Assembly: GCA_030619365.1 (NCBI GenBank) | Contig: JAUXBQ010000160.1 | Location: 1-6,210, forward strand | Direction of reading: 5' to 3' | DNA: 6,210 nt | DNA from: a candidate division FCPU426 bacterium | GTDB lineage: Bacteria > Oederibacteriota > JAAXVQ01 > JAUVAV01 | In this document: in pieces, positions 1 to 5,807 of the stretch | Position numbering within the stretch: position 1 is the first letter of the stretch | Layout of the letters: every line of letters starts with the position of its first letter | Position numbers and translations under genes: made by a program | The notes under the pieces: model-generated | Seen by the model: the letters and a program-made list of their open reading frames with translations, nothing else | The model's database searches: none | What the model was told of the DNA's origin: nothing

Positions 1-26
1 CTTCTAACTTGATACGAAATCTATAA

Positions 27-54
27 GTAGGGGCGTATTGCAATACGCCCCTAC
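27..54. repeat. Perfect 28-bp palindrome with GTAGGG...CCCTAC ends
   Basis: GTAGGGGCGTATTG at 27-40 is followed directly by its exact reverse complement at 41-54. The outer GTAGGG/CCCTAC ends are shared with the larger inverted repeat at 3742-3812, so the two are probably members of one dispersed family. No T-run follows it, so a terminator role is not indicated. The 26 bases before it show nothing recognisable. Confidence 0.85.
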
Positions 55-85
55 ACGGCAGCGGTCGATTTTCACGGTTTTTATT

Positions 86-114
86 TTGAGAATCGAAAAT
101 CGAGAATTGATCAT
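86..114 (+). promoter_or_regulatory. Possible promoter of tRNA-Pro(GGG)
   Basis: TTGAGA at 86-91 (5 of 6 to the TTGACA consensus), a 17-nt spacer, then GATCAT at 109-114 (4 of 6 to TATAAT). A start about 7 nt further down would leave a short leader before the tRNA at 132. The arrangement is kept in the duplicated copy, which supports it slightly. The hexamers lie inside an AATCGA-word repeat, so the match could be accidental. Confidence 0.3.
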
Positions 115-131
115 TTTGAAGGCTACAATGT

Positions 132-207
132 CGGGGCGTAGCGCAGTGGATAGCGCACTCGCTTGGGGTGCGAGTGGTCGGAGGTTCAATTCCTCTCGCC
201 CCGACCA
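132..207 (+). tRNA. tRNA-Pro, anticodon GGG
   Basis: A complete 76-nt cloverleaf. Acceptor strand CGGGGCG (132-138) pairs with CGCCCCG (197-203), then discriminator A204 and encoded CCA 205-207. Anticodon stem CTCGC/GCGAG encloses loop TTGGGGT with anticodon GGG at 165-167, reading CCC and CCU proline codons. The C1:G72 pair and G37 next to the anticodon are normal for tRNA-Pro. The T-arm carries the usual GGTTCAA. It is the first of two neighbouring proline isoacceptors. Confidence 0.96.
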
Positions 208-209
208 AT

Positions 210-234
210 AAAATTTTTGCGAAGCAAAAATTTT
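210..234. terminator. Hairpin just after tRNA-Pro(GGG), possible terminator
   Basis: AAAATTTTTGC (210-220), loop GAA, and the exact reverse complement GCAAAAATTTT (224-234) form an 11-bp stem with a 3-nt loop, starting 2 nt after the tRNA CCA. The T-run lies inside the stem and not after it, so it is not a textbook intrinsic terminator. It could act as a bidirectional terminator or a processing hairpin. A sister hairpin is at 582-606. Confidence 0.5.
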
Positions 235-298
235 AGAGCAACGGAAAACGGAAAACCGAGCAATAGACCAGTTGCGGTCGATTTTCGCGGTTTTTATT

Positions 299-327
299 TT
301 GAGAATCGAAAATCGAGAATCGATTAT
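299..327 (+). promoter_or_regulatory. Possible promoter of tRNA-Pro(CGG)
   Basis: The duplicated counterpart of the candidate at 86-114: TTGAGA at 299-304, a 17-nt spacer, GATTAT at 322-327. The second hexamer differs from copy 1 at one base and keeps the same consensus score. The tRNA begins 19 nt after the hexamer. The caution about the surrounding AATCGA-word repeat applies here too. Confidence 0.3.
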
Positions 328-346
328 TTTGAAGGCTTAAGTGTGT

Positions 347-444
<98 letters not shown>

Positions 445-451
445 AAGGGGG

Positions 452-474
452 ATCGGGGGAAAGATTCCCCCGAT
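452..474. repeat. Perfect 10-bp hairpin within the tRNA-Pro insert
   Basis: ATCGGGGGAA (452-461), loop AGA, and TTCCCCCGAT (465-474). It is GC-rich and has no following T-run. Confidence 0.7.
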
Positions 475-507
475 TATATGGGGGAGACAGCGAGCGATGA
501 GCGAGCG

Positions 508-531
508 CCAGAGGGGGCTTGCCCCCTCTGG
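508..531. repeat. 11-bp REP-like hairpin within the tRNA-Pro insert
   Basis: CCAGAGGGGGC (508-518), loop TT, and GCCCCCTCTGG (521-531). It is flanked by similar GAGCGA/GAGCGAAGCGA words (about 490-506 and 532-543). A compact GC-rich palindrome like this resembles REP-type elements. I see no partner transposase in the window. Confidence 0.65.
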
Positions 532-581
532 AGAGCGAAGCGACGGGGGCGTGTGGTTCAAATCCTCTCGCCCCGACCATT

Positions 582-606
582 AAAATTTTCGCTTTGCGAA
601 AATTTT
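582..606. terminator. Hairpin downstream of the tRNA-Pro(CGG) unit, possible terminator
   Basis: AAAATTTTCGC (582-592), loop TTT, GCGAAAATTTT (596-606): an 11-bp perfect stem starting 2 nt after the duplicated CCA end. It mirrors the hairpin at 210-234 in position and design but differs in core sequence and loop. The T-run sits inside the stem. Confidence 0.5.
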
Positions 607-607
607 G

Positions 608-676
608 GAGCAGCTGAGCAGCTGAACAGCAGAGAAAAGCGAAGCTGCGGTCACCTGCTCCGCTGCTCTACTGTTC
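608..676. repeat. Phased GAGCAG/GAACAG words facing their reverse complements
   Basis: The words GAGCAG (608-613), GAGCAG (616-621) and GAACAG (624-629) sit at an exact 8-nt period. Their reverse complements CTGCTC (655-660), CTGCTC (663-668) and CTGTTC (671-676) follow at the same period. The order on the right is not mirrored, so the arms pair only in alternative registers. It fills the spacer ahead of the gene at 707. I see no convincing promoter for that gene here. Confidence 0.7.
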
Positions 677-706
677 TGGATTATTGCAGGCCGAAAGGTT
701 GGGGGG

Positions 707-1447
707 ATGACCCCGAGATCATTTTTCAGAAATTACAGTCTGGGGATCTTCCTGCTCCTTTTTTTCGCCGGTCCAGTCTGGGCGCAAATTGACGAAGCCA
801 CGCGGTTCCTGGAAAAGTCCGCATCGCTGATGGGTCCCGCGGGGTGGATCAATATGCCCGCCGCGGCGATGCCGGATGCAGGTTATATGTCAGCCGGCAT
901 CCATTCCAATTATGCCAAGCTTAGCTTTGGCTTGTGGGATTTCATTGAGGCCGGGATTTATTTTGAGGCCGACAAACTCGGGGAACGGTTTAAACCTTAC
1001 CGTGATTTGTCCAGTTGGGAGAAGGCCGGGGAGAATATTCCGGCGTTCGTTCGGGATGCTTTTCGCGGCCACGCCAAGCTCAAAGCCCTGGATCAGGATT
1101 GGGCCGGGGTCGGGTTGGCTGCCGGGATTGAAGAACAGAATTATTACGTTGTGGCGCAACGATACCTGGTCAGTCTGTCACAGGTCACACTGTCGGCCGG
1201 TTGGGGAACGGGTCGCTTTAAAGACGGTTTCGCTGGTTTAAGCAAGAGTGTTTTTTCCGGCGCCGAGGTCATATTCGAGTATGATGGGCGAGGAATCAAC
1301 ATCGGCATGCGCGTGCTCCTGGCTCCGAATTTAATACTCAGCTTCGCGGGCAAGAACCTGGGCCGTATCGGCGAGGTACAAAACCTGGGAGACGTGATTT
1401 CCGAGCATATGGTGTTCGGCGTCACTTATCTGGAGCGTATGTGGTGA
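707..1447 (+). CDS. Probable outer-membrane beta-barrel protein, YjbH-like
   Basis: 246 residues. The start at 707 is preceded by AAAGG (694-698) at a normal distance. Residues 1-26 form a signal peptide: basic R4/R8, a hydrophobic core at about 12-21, and a VWA cleavage site before Q27. Residues 40-60 carry a G-W-I-N-M-P-x-A...G pattern resembling the N-terminal strand of YjbH-type barrels (polysaccharide-associated outer-membrane proteins). The rest alternates short aromatic and hydrophobic strands with glycine turns, ending in aromatic residues as barrels often do. The secreted envelope location is well supported; the YjbH relation is a pattern judgement, and this protein is much shorter than full-length YjbH. 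It could instead belong to another barrel family. It is the first gene of the operon, and its stop overlaps the start of the acylphosphatase gene. Confidence 0.75.
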   Translation: MTPRSFFRNYSLGIFLLLFFAGPVWAQIDEATRFLEKSASLMGPAGWINMPAAAMPDAGYMSAGIHSNYAKLSFGLWDFIEAGIYFEADKLGERFKPYRDLSSWEKAGENIPAFVRDAFRGHAKLKALDQDWAGVGLAAGIEEQNYYVVAQRYLVSLSQVTLSAGWGTGRFKDGFAGLSKSVFSGAEVIFEYDGRGINIGMRVLLAPNLILSFAGKNLGRIGEVQNLGDVISEHMVFGVTYLERMW

Positions 1448-1725
1448 GCAAACTGCGGCGAGTCGGCCTCACCGCGACCGGTATGGTTCAGGGCGTGGGC
1501 TTCCGCTTCTTCGTGCAACACGCGGCCCAGGCCCGCCGGCTCACCGGATACGTGAAAAACCAGTATGACGGCAGCGTTCAAATAGAAATTCAAGGGCCCG
1601 AGGAGAAAGTGCGGGCGTTTCTGCAAGTGATGGGACTGGGGCCGCGGCTGGGCCGGATTGATCATCTCAAGTTAAGCGAGTTGGAGTGGATACCAGAAGA
1701 AAACGATTTTAATATAAAATTTTAG
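1441..1725 (+). CDS. acyP: Acylphosphatase
   Basis: 94 residues, the usual size for this small cytoplasmic enzyme, which hydrolyses the carboxyl-phosphate bond of acyl phosphates (EC 3.6.1.7). The two signature motifs are present: G-x-V-Q-G-V-G-F-R at 14-22, with phosphate-binding R22, and G-Y-V-K-N-x-x-D-G-S-V at 36-46, with catalytic N40. The start is GTG: either 1441 or the adjacent GTG at 1444. The latter overlaps the upstream TGA as GTGA and lies 8 nt after GGAG (1432-1435). Either way the gene overlaps the outer-membrane protein gene, so translation is probably coupled. The sigma factor gene begins 28 nt downstream. The family call is secure; the physiological substrate is not shown by the sequence. 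Confidence 0.95.
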   Translation: MVSKLRRVGLTATGMVQGVGFRFFVQHAAQARRLTGYVKNQYDGSVQIEIQGPEEKVRAFLQVMGLGPRLGRIDHLKLSELEWIPEENDFNIKF

Positions 1726-1753
1726 CCAGCTCGTTAAAGGAATCGTTGAACTG

Positions 1754-3208
1754 ATGCCGGCTCCCGAGAAGAAAAAGACAACCCGTCCAGAGCGGCGCCA
1801 GGCGGCCAAGGCCGGCCGTCGTGTCAAAAACCTGCCAGGACGTAAAGAAACCAAACCGGCCGCCGGCGCTCGCCGGGCGGATCGTTCGCCCCAGGCGCGG
1901 AAACCGGGGCGCCCAGCCAAGGCGCGGAAACCGGGGCGCCCGCCCAAGGCGCGGAAACCGGGGCGACCGCCCCAGGCGCGGAAACCGGGGCGCCCGCCCC
2001 AGGCGCGGAAACCGGGGCGCCCGCCCCAGGCGCGCAAACCGGGGCGCCCGCCCCAGGCGCGCAAACCGGGCCGTCCCCCGCAGACGACCAAATCCAGCAA
2101 ACCCGCCAAGTCCGCTGCCACAACGGCCGCCGTTACCAAAGCAACCCTCGTGGAAAAGACAGAGCAGAAGGCCGTACCGGAGCCGGCGGCCACCAGGCCG
2201 CAGGCCACCGGAGAAACCACGACAGTTCTGGCGCCGCGACCGGACGAAGAAAACGAAGACCTGGACGGCCAGGCGTTGGATGAGGATGACGAGAAAGTGG
2301 ACGGTGATTTTGAGACGGATGAGGTCATCGCCAAAGAGGAGAAGGGAACGCCCCGTGAGCGTCGGGAAGACCTGGATGCGGTAAAACAATATCTGGACGA
2401 GGTCAGCAAAGTTTCCCTGCTGACCTTTGAACAAGAGCAAAGCCTGGCCCGGCGAATTGCCAAGAACGACGCCCAGGCCCGCCAGACCATGATTGTGAGC
2501 AATCTGCGGCTGGTCATTTCCATCGCCAAACGGTATCTCAACCGGGGACTCTCCCTCCTGGACTTGATCGAAGAAGGCAATTTGGGTTTGATGCGGGCGG
2601 TGGAAAAATTTTCGGCGGAGAGGGGATTCCGATTTTCCACCTATGCGGCCTGGTGGGTACGGCAATACGTCAAGCGCGCCCTGGCGAACCAAAGCAATCT
2701 CATCCGCCTGCCCGTGCACATCGTGGAAAAAGTTTCGAAAATCTCGCGGGTCCGGTATGAGCTTGCGCAGAAATTGCGACGGGAGCCGGCCCCCCGGGAA
2801 ATAGCCAAGGCCGCCAAGCTGCCGGTGGAGCAGGTTGTCGAGATTCTGCAGCTTGACCAGAAACCAGCCTACTTGGAAACCCTGGTCGGCCATTCCTCCT
2901 CAGAGGGCCGCAAACTGGTAGATTACCTGGAGGACCGCAGCAACGTGTCTCCGGACGCCTCCGTCCTGGACAACATTCAGAAGGAACAGTTGCAGGATCT
3001 ACTCAACATTCTGGCGGACAAGGAACGCGCCATTGTCGTGATGCGCTTCGGCCTGGACCAGGATTCGCCCTGCACGCTGGAGCAAACCGGGAGAAATTTC
3101 GGCCTGACCCGGGAGCGCATCCGCCAGATCGAAATGACCGCGTTGAAAAAGCTTCGGGCGTACTTGCGCCAGGGACAATCCTCCCTGGATGAGTTATTTA
3201 AAGGATAG
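1754..3208 (+). CDS. RNA polymerase sigma-70 family factor (RpoD/RpoS type) with AT-hook-like N-terminal tail
   Basis: 484 residues. The C-terminal 280 are a full sigma core. Region 1.2 starts near D208. Region 2 has N-L-R-L-V-I-S-I-A-K-R-Y at 250-261, E-G-N-L-G-L-M, and F-S-T-Y-A-A-W-W-V-R-Q at 294-304 (DNA melting and -10 recognition). R-L-P-V-H at 318-322 begins region 3. Region 4.2 has the helix-turn-helix L-T-R-E-R-I-R-Q-I-E at 451-460 (-35 recognition). Region 1.1 of RpoD is not recognisable. In its place are a Lys/Arg/Pro/Ala-rich tail with seven 9-residue repeats (48-110) and an acidic Asp/Glu-rich linker (about 165-200). Group 1 (housekeeping) and group 2 (RpoS-like) cannot be told apart here, so no symbol is given. 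AAAGGA (1736-1741) lies a rather long 12 nt before the ATG. The stop is 2-11 nt from the next gene, depending on its start. Confidence 0.95.
   Translation: MPAPEKKKTTRPERRQAAKAGRRVKNLPGRKETKPAAGARRADRSPQARKPGRPAKARKPGRPPKARKPGRPPQARKPGRPPQARKPGRPPQARKPGRPPQARKPGRPPQTTKSSKPAKSAATTAAVTKATLVEKTEQKAVPEPAATRPQATGETTTVLAPRPDEENEDLDGQALDEDDEKVDGDFETDEVIAKEEKGTPRERREDLDAVKQYLDEVSKVSLLTFEQEQSLARRIAKNDAQARQTMIVSNLRLVISIAKRYLNRGLSLLDLIEEGNLGLMRAVEKFSAERGFRFSTYAAWWVRQYVKRALANQSNLIRLPVHIVEKVSKISRVRYELAQKLRREPAPREIAKAAKLPVEQVVEILQLDQKPAYLETLVGHSSSEGRKLVDYLEDRSNVSPDASVLDNIQKEQLQDLLNILADKERAIVVMRFGLDQDSPCTLEQTGRNFGLTRERIRQIEMTALKKLRAYLRQGQSSLDELFKG
1895..2083 (+). repeat. Seven tandem 27-bp in-frame repeats encoding A-R-K-P-G-R-P-x-x
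   Basis: Seven consecutive 27-bp units encode residues 48-110 of the sigma factor. Every unit gives A-R-K-P-G-R-P followed by AK, PK or PQ. Units 4 and 5 are identical in DNA; the others differ by a few bases, with unit 7 the most diverged (mostly silent changes). G-R-P flanked by basic residues is the core of the AT-hook, which binds the minor groove of AT-rich DNA. The period is a multiple of three, which keeps the other frames open and produces long antisense ORFs. Confidence 0.93.
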
Positions 3209-3219
3209 GGGTGATTCGC

Positions 3220-3738
3220 ATGATCGAGGCCATCAAGGAACTGATTCGAGACATTCCCGACTTTCCCAAACCCGGCATTCTTTTCAAGGACATTACCCCG
3301 CTCTTGGCGGACCCCAAGCAGTTTCCCCGCGCGATCGATCTTATCTCGCGGCAGTTTCAGAATAAAGGCATTGACCACGTCGTGTGCGTGGAAGCCCGGG
3401 GATTTATCGTGGGCACGCCCCTGGCGTATAAGCTGGGGGCAGGTCTGGTTCCGGTCCGTAAACCCGGCAAGCTGCCTTACCAAACCGTGCGGACCACCTA
3501 CGAGCTGGAGTATGGGTCCGGCAGCCTGGAAATGCACACTGACGCGCTGAAGCCGGGCGCCCGCGTGCTCATTGCCGACGATTTGCTGGCCACGGGCGGA
3601 ACCACGGCCGCGGCGATTGAATTAGTGAAAAAGCTCAAGGCCGAGGTAGTGGGTATCGCGGTTCTGGTGGAACTGTTGTTTTTACAGGGAAGGGCCAGAC
3701 TGGCGGGTTTTGACGTCTTCTCCCTTATCCAGTATTAA
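3220..3738 (+). CDS. apt: Adenine phosphoribosyltransferase
   Basis: 172 residues from ATG 3220. It converts adenine plus PRPP to AMP and pyrophosphate (EC 2.4.2.7), the cytoplasmic purine salvage step. The N-terminus has the family signature I-P-D-F-P-K-P-G-I-L-F-K-D-I-T-P-L at 12-28. The mid-region is V-E-A-R-G-F-I-V-G at 57-65, with R-K-P-G-K-L-P following. The PRPP-binding loop is V-L-I-A-D-D-L-L-A-T-G-G-T-T at 116-129. The protein ends in the typical D-V-F-S-L-I-Q-Y and is full length. I prefer ATG 3220, preceded by AGGGGTG (3207-3213), because it gives the usual family length. An upstream GTG at 3211 would add three residues and use AAAGGA (3200-3205). It is tightly linked to the sigma factor gene and is probably the last gene of the operon. 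Confidence 0.97.
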   Translation: MIEAIKELIRDIPDFPKPGILFKDITPLLADPKQFPRAIDLISRQFQNKGIDHVVCVEARGFIVGTPLAYKLGAGLVPVRKPGKLPYQTVRTTYELEYGSGSLEMHTDALKPGARVLIADDLLATGGTTAAAIELVKKLKAEVVGIAVLVELLFLQGRARLAGFDVFSLIQY

Positions 3739-3741
3739 TTT

Positions 3742-3812
3742 GTAGGGAACGGTTTTGACCGAAGGGAATCCCAAATTTGATGTTCCTTCCGGTCGGGGAA
3801 ACCGTTCCCTAC
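3742..3812. repeat. 71-bp imperfect inverted repeat with GTAGGG...CCCTAC ends
   Basis: GTAGGGAACGGTTT at 3742-3755 is the exact reverse complement of 3799-3812. Inside it, GACCGAAGGGAA (3757-3768) faces TTCCTTCCGGTC (3783-3794), so nearly the whole element folds into one long hairpin. It starts 3 nt after the apt stop and ends 7 nt before tRNA-Arg. Its ends match the palindrome at 27-54, and its core matches 4013-4053. It may also end the operon transcript, but no T-run follows it. MITE-like in form; no transposase is visible. Confidence 0.85.
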
Positions 3813-3819
3813 TGTTTAC

Positions 3820-3896
3820 GCCCCCGTAGCTCAGGTGGATAGAGCAGCGGTTTCCTAAACCGTTGGCCGTGCGTTCGAGTCGCGCCGGGGGCACCA
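3820..3896 (+). tRNA. tRNA-Arg, anticodon CCU
   Basis: A 77-nt cloverleaf. GCCCCCG (3820-3826) pairs with CGGGGGC (3886-3892), then A3893 and encoded CCA 3894-3896. D-stem GCTC/GAGC. Anticodon stem GCGGT/ACCGT (one G-U pair) encloses loop TTCCTAA with anticodon CCU at 3854-3856, which reads AGG. T-loop TTCGAGT with stem GTGCG/CGCGC. It sits alone between two repeat elements; no clear promoter is visible. Confidence 0.96.
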
Positions 3897-3919
3897 GCTT
3901 CGCGCCAAAGGCGCGGAGC
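3897..3919. terminator. Hairpin immediately after tRNA-Arg, possible terminator or processing signal
   Basis: GCTTCGCGCC (3897-3906), loop AAA, GGCGCGGAGC (3910-3919): a 10-bp stem with one T-G pair, starting at the base after CCA. No T-run follows. It has the same position and 3-nt loop as the hairpins after the two tRNA-Pro genes, and like them is followed closely by GAGCA (3921-3925). Confidence 0.45.
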
Positions 3920-3922
3920 CGA

Positions 3923-3966
3923 GCAATCGAGAATCGAAAATTGAAAATCGGTGAGTTCTCGATTGC
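3923..3966. repeat. 11-bp inverted repeat with AATCGA-type words
   Basis: GCAATCGAGAA (3923-3933) and TTCTCGATTGC (3956-3966) are exact reverse complements with a 22-nt loop. The loop contains AATCGAAAATTGAAAATCG, the same word type as the leaders of the tRNA-Pro genes. Confidence 0.7.
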
Positions 3967-4027
3967 GACCAAAGGAAGTCCCGTTATGTACAATAATTTA
4001 ACCAGTCGGGGCGACCAAAGGAAGTCC
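3965..4027 (+). repeat. 17-bp direct repeat (3965-3981 and 4011-4027)
   Basis: GCGACCAAAGGAAGTCC occurs exactly at both places. The second copy begins the element at 4013-4053; the first looks like a truncated copy of the same element. Confidence 0.8.
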
Positions 4028-4053
4028 TATTTCGATATTCCTTCCGGTCGGGG
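4013..4053. repeat. Second copy of the GACC...GGTCGGGG inverted element
   Basis: It begins GACCAAAGGAA and ends TTCCTTCCGGTCGGGG. It aligns along its length with 3757-3798, the core of the hairpin before tRNA-Arg, differing by a few bases. Directly after it, 4053-4067 repeats exactly the 15 bp GCGGTCGATTTTCGC found at 274-288 in the tRNA-Pro(CGG) leader. The spacer is therefore a mosaic of repeats shared with other parts of the window. Confidence 0.75.
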
Positions 4054-4082
4054 CGGTCGATTTTCGCCTATCGATTTTCGAA

Positions 4083-4126
4083 AGTCGTTTTGGACAAAAG
4101 ACCGCGTAAAACGACTGGCTTTTTTT
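4083..4126 (+). terminator. Probable Rho-independent terminator
   Basis: AGTCGTTTT (4083-4091) pairs exactly with AAAACGACT (4108-4116) over 9 bp with a 16-nt loop, then GGC and seven T (4120-4126). The stem is modest in GC, and the loop is long. It would end transcription from the tRNA-Arg side before the PHP gene. Confidence 0.5.
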
Positions 4127-4158
4127 CAAGTTCGTGTTATCATTTTTCATCTTATACT
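4115..4158 (+). promoter_or_regulatory. Candidate promoter(s) of the PHP-domain gene
   Basis: An extended -10, TG-T-TATCAT (4135-4143), lies 17 nt after a weak -35, CTGGCT (4115-4120). An alternative is TATACT (4153-4158) with weak TTCGTG (4131-4136) at 16 nt. Either lies between the terminator and the Shine-Dalgarno site at 4163, where a promoter is expected. Neither -35 is good. Confidence 0.35.
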
Positions 4159-4172
4159 GCACGGAGTTCGCC

Positions 4173-4823
4173 ATGATTGACCTGCACACACACACGCTGC
4201 ATTCCGACGGGGACCTGATTCCGGCTGAATTGGTCCGCCGGGCGCAGGTACAGGGCTACCAGGCCCTGGCCCTCACGGACCATGTTGACCAATCCAATCT
4301 GGATGAGTTGGTCCCTCAACTGGCTGCGGCCGCCAGGGCGCTTACGCTCGGCTCCGGGATCCTGGTACTGGGCGGGGTGGAAATCACGCATGTGCCTCCC
4401 CGGCAAATTCCCGGTCTCATCAAGGCCGCGCGTGAATTGGGCGCGGAAATCGTCGTGGTGCATGGTGAGACGCCGGTGGAGCCCGTGATCCGCGGCACCA
4501 ACCGCGCCGCGATCATGGGCCAGGCCGATGTGCTGGCGCATCCGGGCCTGATCACCGAGGAAGATGCCCGCCTGGCCAAGCGACGGGGCGTGGCGCTGGA
4601 GTTGACCTCGCGAGGCGGCCACTCCCTGGCCAACGGTCACGTGGCGCAGATCGCCAAGCGCACCAGGTGCGATCTCGTGCTAAACAGCGACACACACGCG
4701 GTCCGGGACCTCCACACGCCGGAGCTCAGGCGCAAAGTCGTGATGGGCGCCGGCCTGCCTGCCAGCCAACTGGCGGTGATGCAGAAAACCGCCCGGAAAA
4801 TCTGCCAGCGAGCGCGGGGATAA
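4173..4823 (+). CDS. PHP-domain metal-dependent phosphoesterase (histidinol-phosphatase-like)
   Basis: 216 residues from ATG 4173, with GGAG (4163-4166) 6 nt before it; an upstream in-frame ATG at 4134 has no comparable site and would add 13 unconserved residues. The full set of PHP metal ligands can be read: H5 and H7 in H-T-H, D12 in L-H-S-D-G, H37 in T-D-H, E70 in G-V-E, H97 in V-V-H-G-E, H123 in A-H-P-G, and D173/H175 in N-S-D-T-H. This predicts a multi-metal (beta/alpha)7 hydrolase acting on a phosphate ester in the cytoplasm. Relatives are often named histidinol phosphatase, but there are no histidine genes nearby, so the substrate is unknown. It appears to be transcribed alone. Confidence 0.93.
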   Translation: MIDLHTHTLHSDGDLIPAELVRRAQVQGYQALALTDHVDQSNLDELVPQLAAAARALTLGSGILVLGGVEITHVPPRQIPGLIKAARELGAEIVVVHGETPVEPVIRGTNRAAIMGQADVLAHPGLITEEDARLAKRRGVALELTSRGGHSLANGHVAQIAKRTRCDLVLNSDTHAVRDLHTPELRRKVVMGAGLPASQLAVMQKTARKICQRARG

Positions 4824-4832
4824 AAAAAATAG

Positions 4833-5031
4833 CCACAGATGCACACAGATAAGAGAAATTTAATAAGAAATAAAATGTTCACGCGAAGACGCCATCACGC
4901 AAAGAAGGGCAAAAAAAGTAAAAAATATATCATGTTTTTCTTAGCGCCTTTGCGGCTTTGCGAGAGAAATTTTTTATTAGTGTTTATATTTTAATCTGTG
5001 TGTATCTGTGTGCATTTGTGTGTATCTGTGG
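4833..5031. repeat. Nested inverted repeats filling the 4824-5062 spacer
   Basis: Outer arms: CACAGAT words at a 10-nt period on the left (4833-4850) face ATCTGTGTG-type words at the same period, about four units, on the right (4994-5031). Inner arms: words beginning ACGC at 4881, 4889 and 4897 (8-nt period) face words beginning GCG at 4944, 4952 and 4960 (8-nt period), whose reverse complements are of the CAAAGGCGC type. The middle (4905-4939) is A/T-rich. The right outer arm ends 19 nt before the Shine-Dalgarno site of the next gene. No small gene is apparent. TTGCGA (4958) and TATATT (4985) are spaced too far apart (21 nt) to call a promoter. Confidence 0.75.
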
Positions 5032-5062
5032 AAATCCTTGCATTATTTTAAAGGAGTTTAAG

Positions 5063-5803
5063 ATGGCCAAGAAACGTTATACCCATAAACAGATCCGCAA
5101 GAGCATCAAGCAAAACGAGTTGCTGAACGCCCTGAACCGGGGACTGGCTTTTTTCAGGGGCAATACCGAAAATCTCCTCATCACGGGCATTATTATCGCG
5201 GTTATCGCCATTTTGGTGCCGCTTTACTTCAACAACAAAAAGGAGAACGAACGGCGCGCGGACACACTTTTAAACCGGGCCATCGGCTACACCATCCAAC
5301 CCATCGCGGAGGGACGGACCGCCTCCCCGGAGGGCGCGTTCCGGACCGCCGAGGAAAAATACCGAAAAGCGCAAAAAGCCTTTGCTGAGATCGTCGCCAG
5401 TTACCGCAATACCCGGGCCGCGGATCAAGCCCGCGTTAACGAGGCCAATGCCTGGTTCTACCTGAAAGAATATGAGAAAGCGCTGCCGCTTTTCCAGGAC
5501 GCCCTGACCCGGACCAACCAGGCGTTGGCGCGCGCTACGATCCAGGGACGCATTGGCGCCTGCCAGGAAAACCTGGCGCAATGGCAAGCGGCGCGTGACA
5601 CGTACCAAGGCCTGCTCTCCGGGGAGGCGGAGTATTTCAACGCTCGGGCCGTACGCCTGGCCCTGGCCCGCTGCCATTTTCAGTTGGGAGAAAAAGCCGA
5701 GGCGGAAAAAATGCTGTTGGCCGAACGCGACCGGGAACCGGGCAGCTACTGGTCTGAAATCGCCCGGCAACAACTGGTCATTCACGCGGGCACGCTGAAA
5801 TAA
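5063..5803 (+). CDS. Membrane-anchored tetratricopeptide-repeat protein (YfgM-like layout)
   Basis: 246 residues. ATG 5063 follows an excellent AAAGGAG (5050-5056) at 6 nt; an in-frame ATG at 4958 would translate the spacer repeat and is rejected. Residues 1-37 are a basic cytoplasmic segment (KKRYTHKQIRK...). A single transmembrane helix spans about 38-56 (hydrophobic, then N-N-K-K). The remaining 190 residues are helical, with TPR-like pairs: about 97-145 (A-F-A-E-I-V...A-N-A-W-F-Y-L-K-E-Y-E-K-A-L-P-L-F) and further Ala/Leu-rich units with L-A-R-C-H-F-Q-L-G-E near the end. The layout (short N-in segment, one helix, TPRs outside) is that of YfgM and similar periplasmic chaperone-associated proteins. 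TPRs bind partner proteins; the partner cannot be told. It appears monocistronic, between a repeat spacer and the tRNA-Ala promoter. Confidence 0.88.
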   Translation: MAKKRYTHKQIRKSIKQNELLNALNRGLAFFRGNTENLLITGIIIAVIAILVPLYFNNKKENERRADTLLNRAIGYTIQPIAEGRTASPEGAFRTAEEKYRKAQKAFAEIVASYRNTRAADQARVNEANAWFYLKEYEKALPLFQDALTRTNQALARATIQGRIGACQENLAQWQAARDTYQGLLSGEAEYFNARAVRLALARCHFQLGEKAEAEKMLLAERDREPGSYWSEIARQQLVIHAGTLK

Positions 5804-5807
5804 AGGG

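Noticed and set aside
124..129. TACAAT as a -10 box for tRNA-Pro(GGG)
   Set aside because: It ends 2 nt before the tRNA, has no -35 at a usable distance, and is not kept in the duplicated leader.
1895..2083. Possible CRISPR array (27-bp repeats)
   Set aside because: The repeats are head-to-tail with no spacers, are in frame, and lie within a coding gene.
1709..2893. Long minus-strand ORFs (up to 394 codons) opposite the sigma factor gene
   Set aside because: They are shadows of a GC-rich gene; the 27-bp repeat keeps other frames open. The products are low-complexity, while the plus strand encodes a clear sigma factor.
4134..4172. Upstream ATG extension of the PHP gene
   Set aside because: It has no Shine-Dalgarno site, adds 13 residues not fitting the family, and overlaps the likely promoter. 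ATG 4173 has GGAG and begins directly with the conserved motif.
4958..5062. Upstream ATG extension of the TPR gene (35 extra residues, Cys/Val/Ile-rich)
   Set aside because: The extension is translation of the CACAGAT-type repeat; AAAGGAG before 5063 marks the real start.
4824..5062. Small gene or riboswitch in the spacer before the TPR gene
   Set aside because: The spacer is fully explained by nested repeat arms and an A/T-rich middle. I see no known riboswitch core or supported small ORF.
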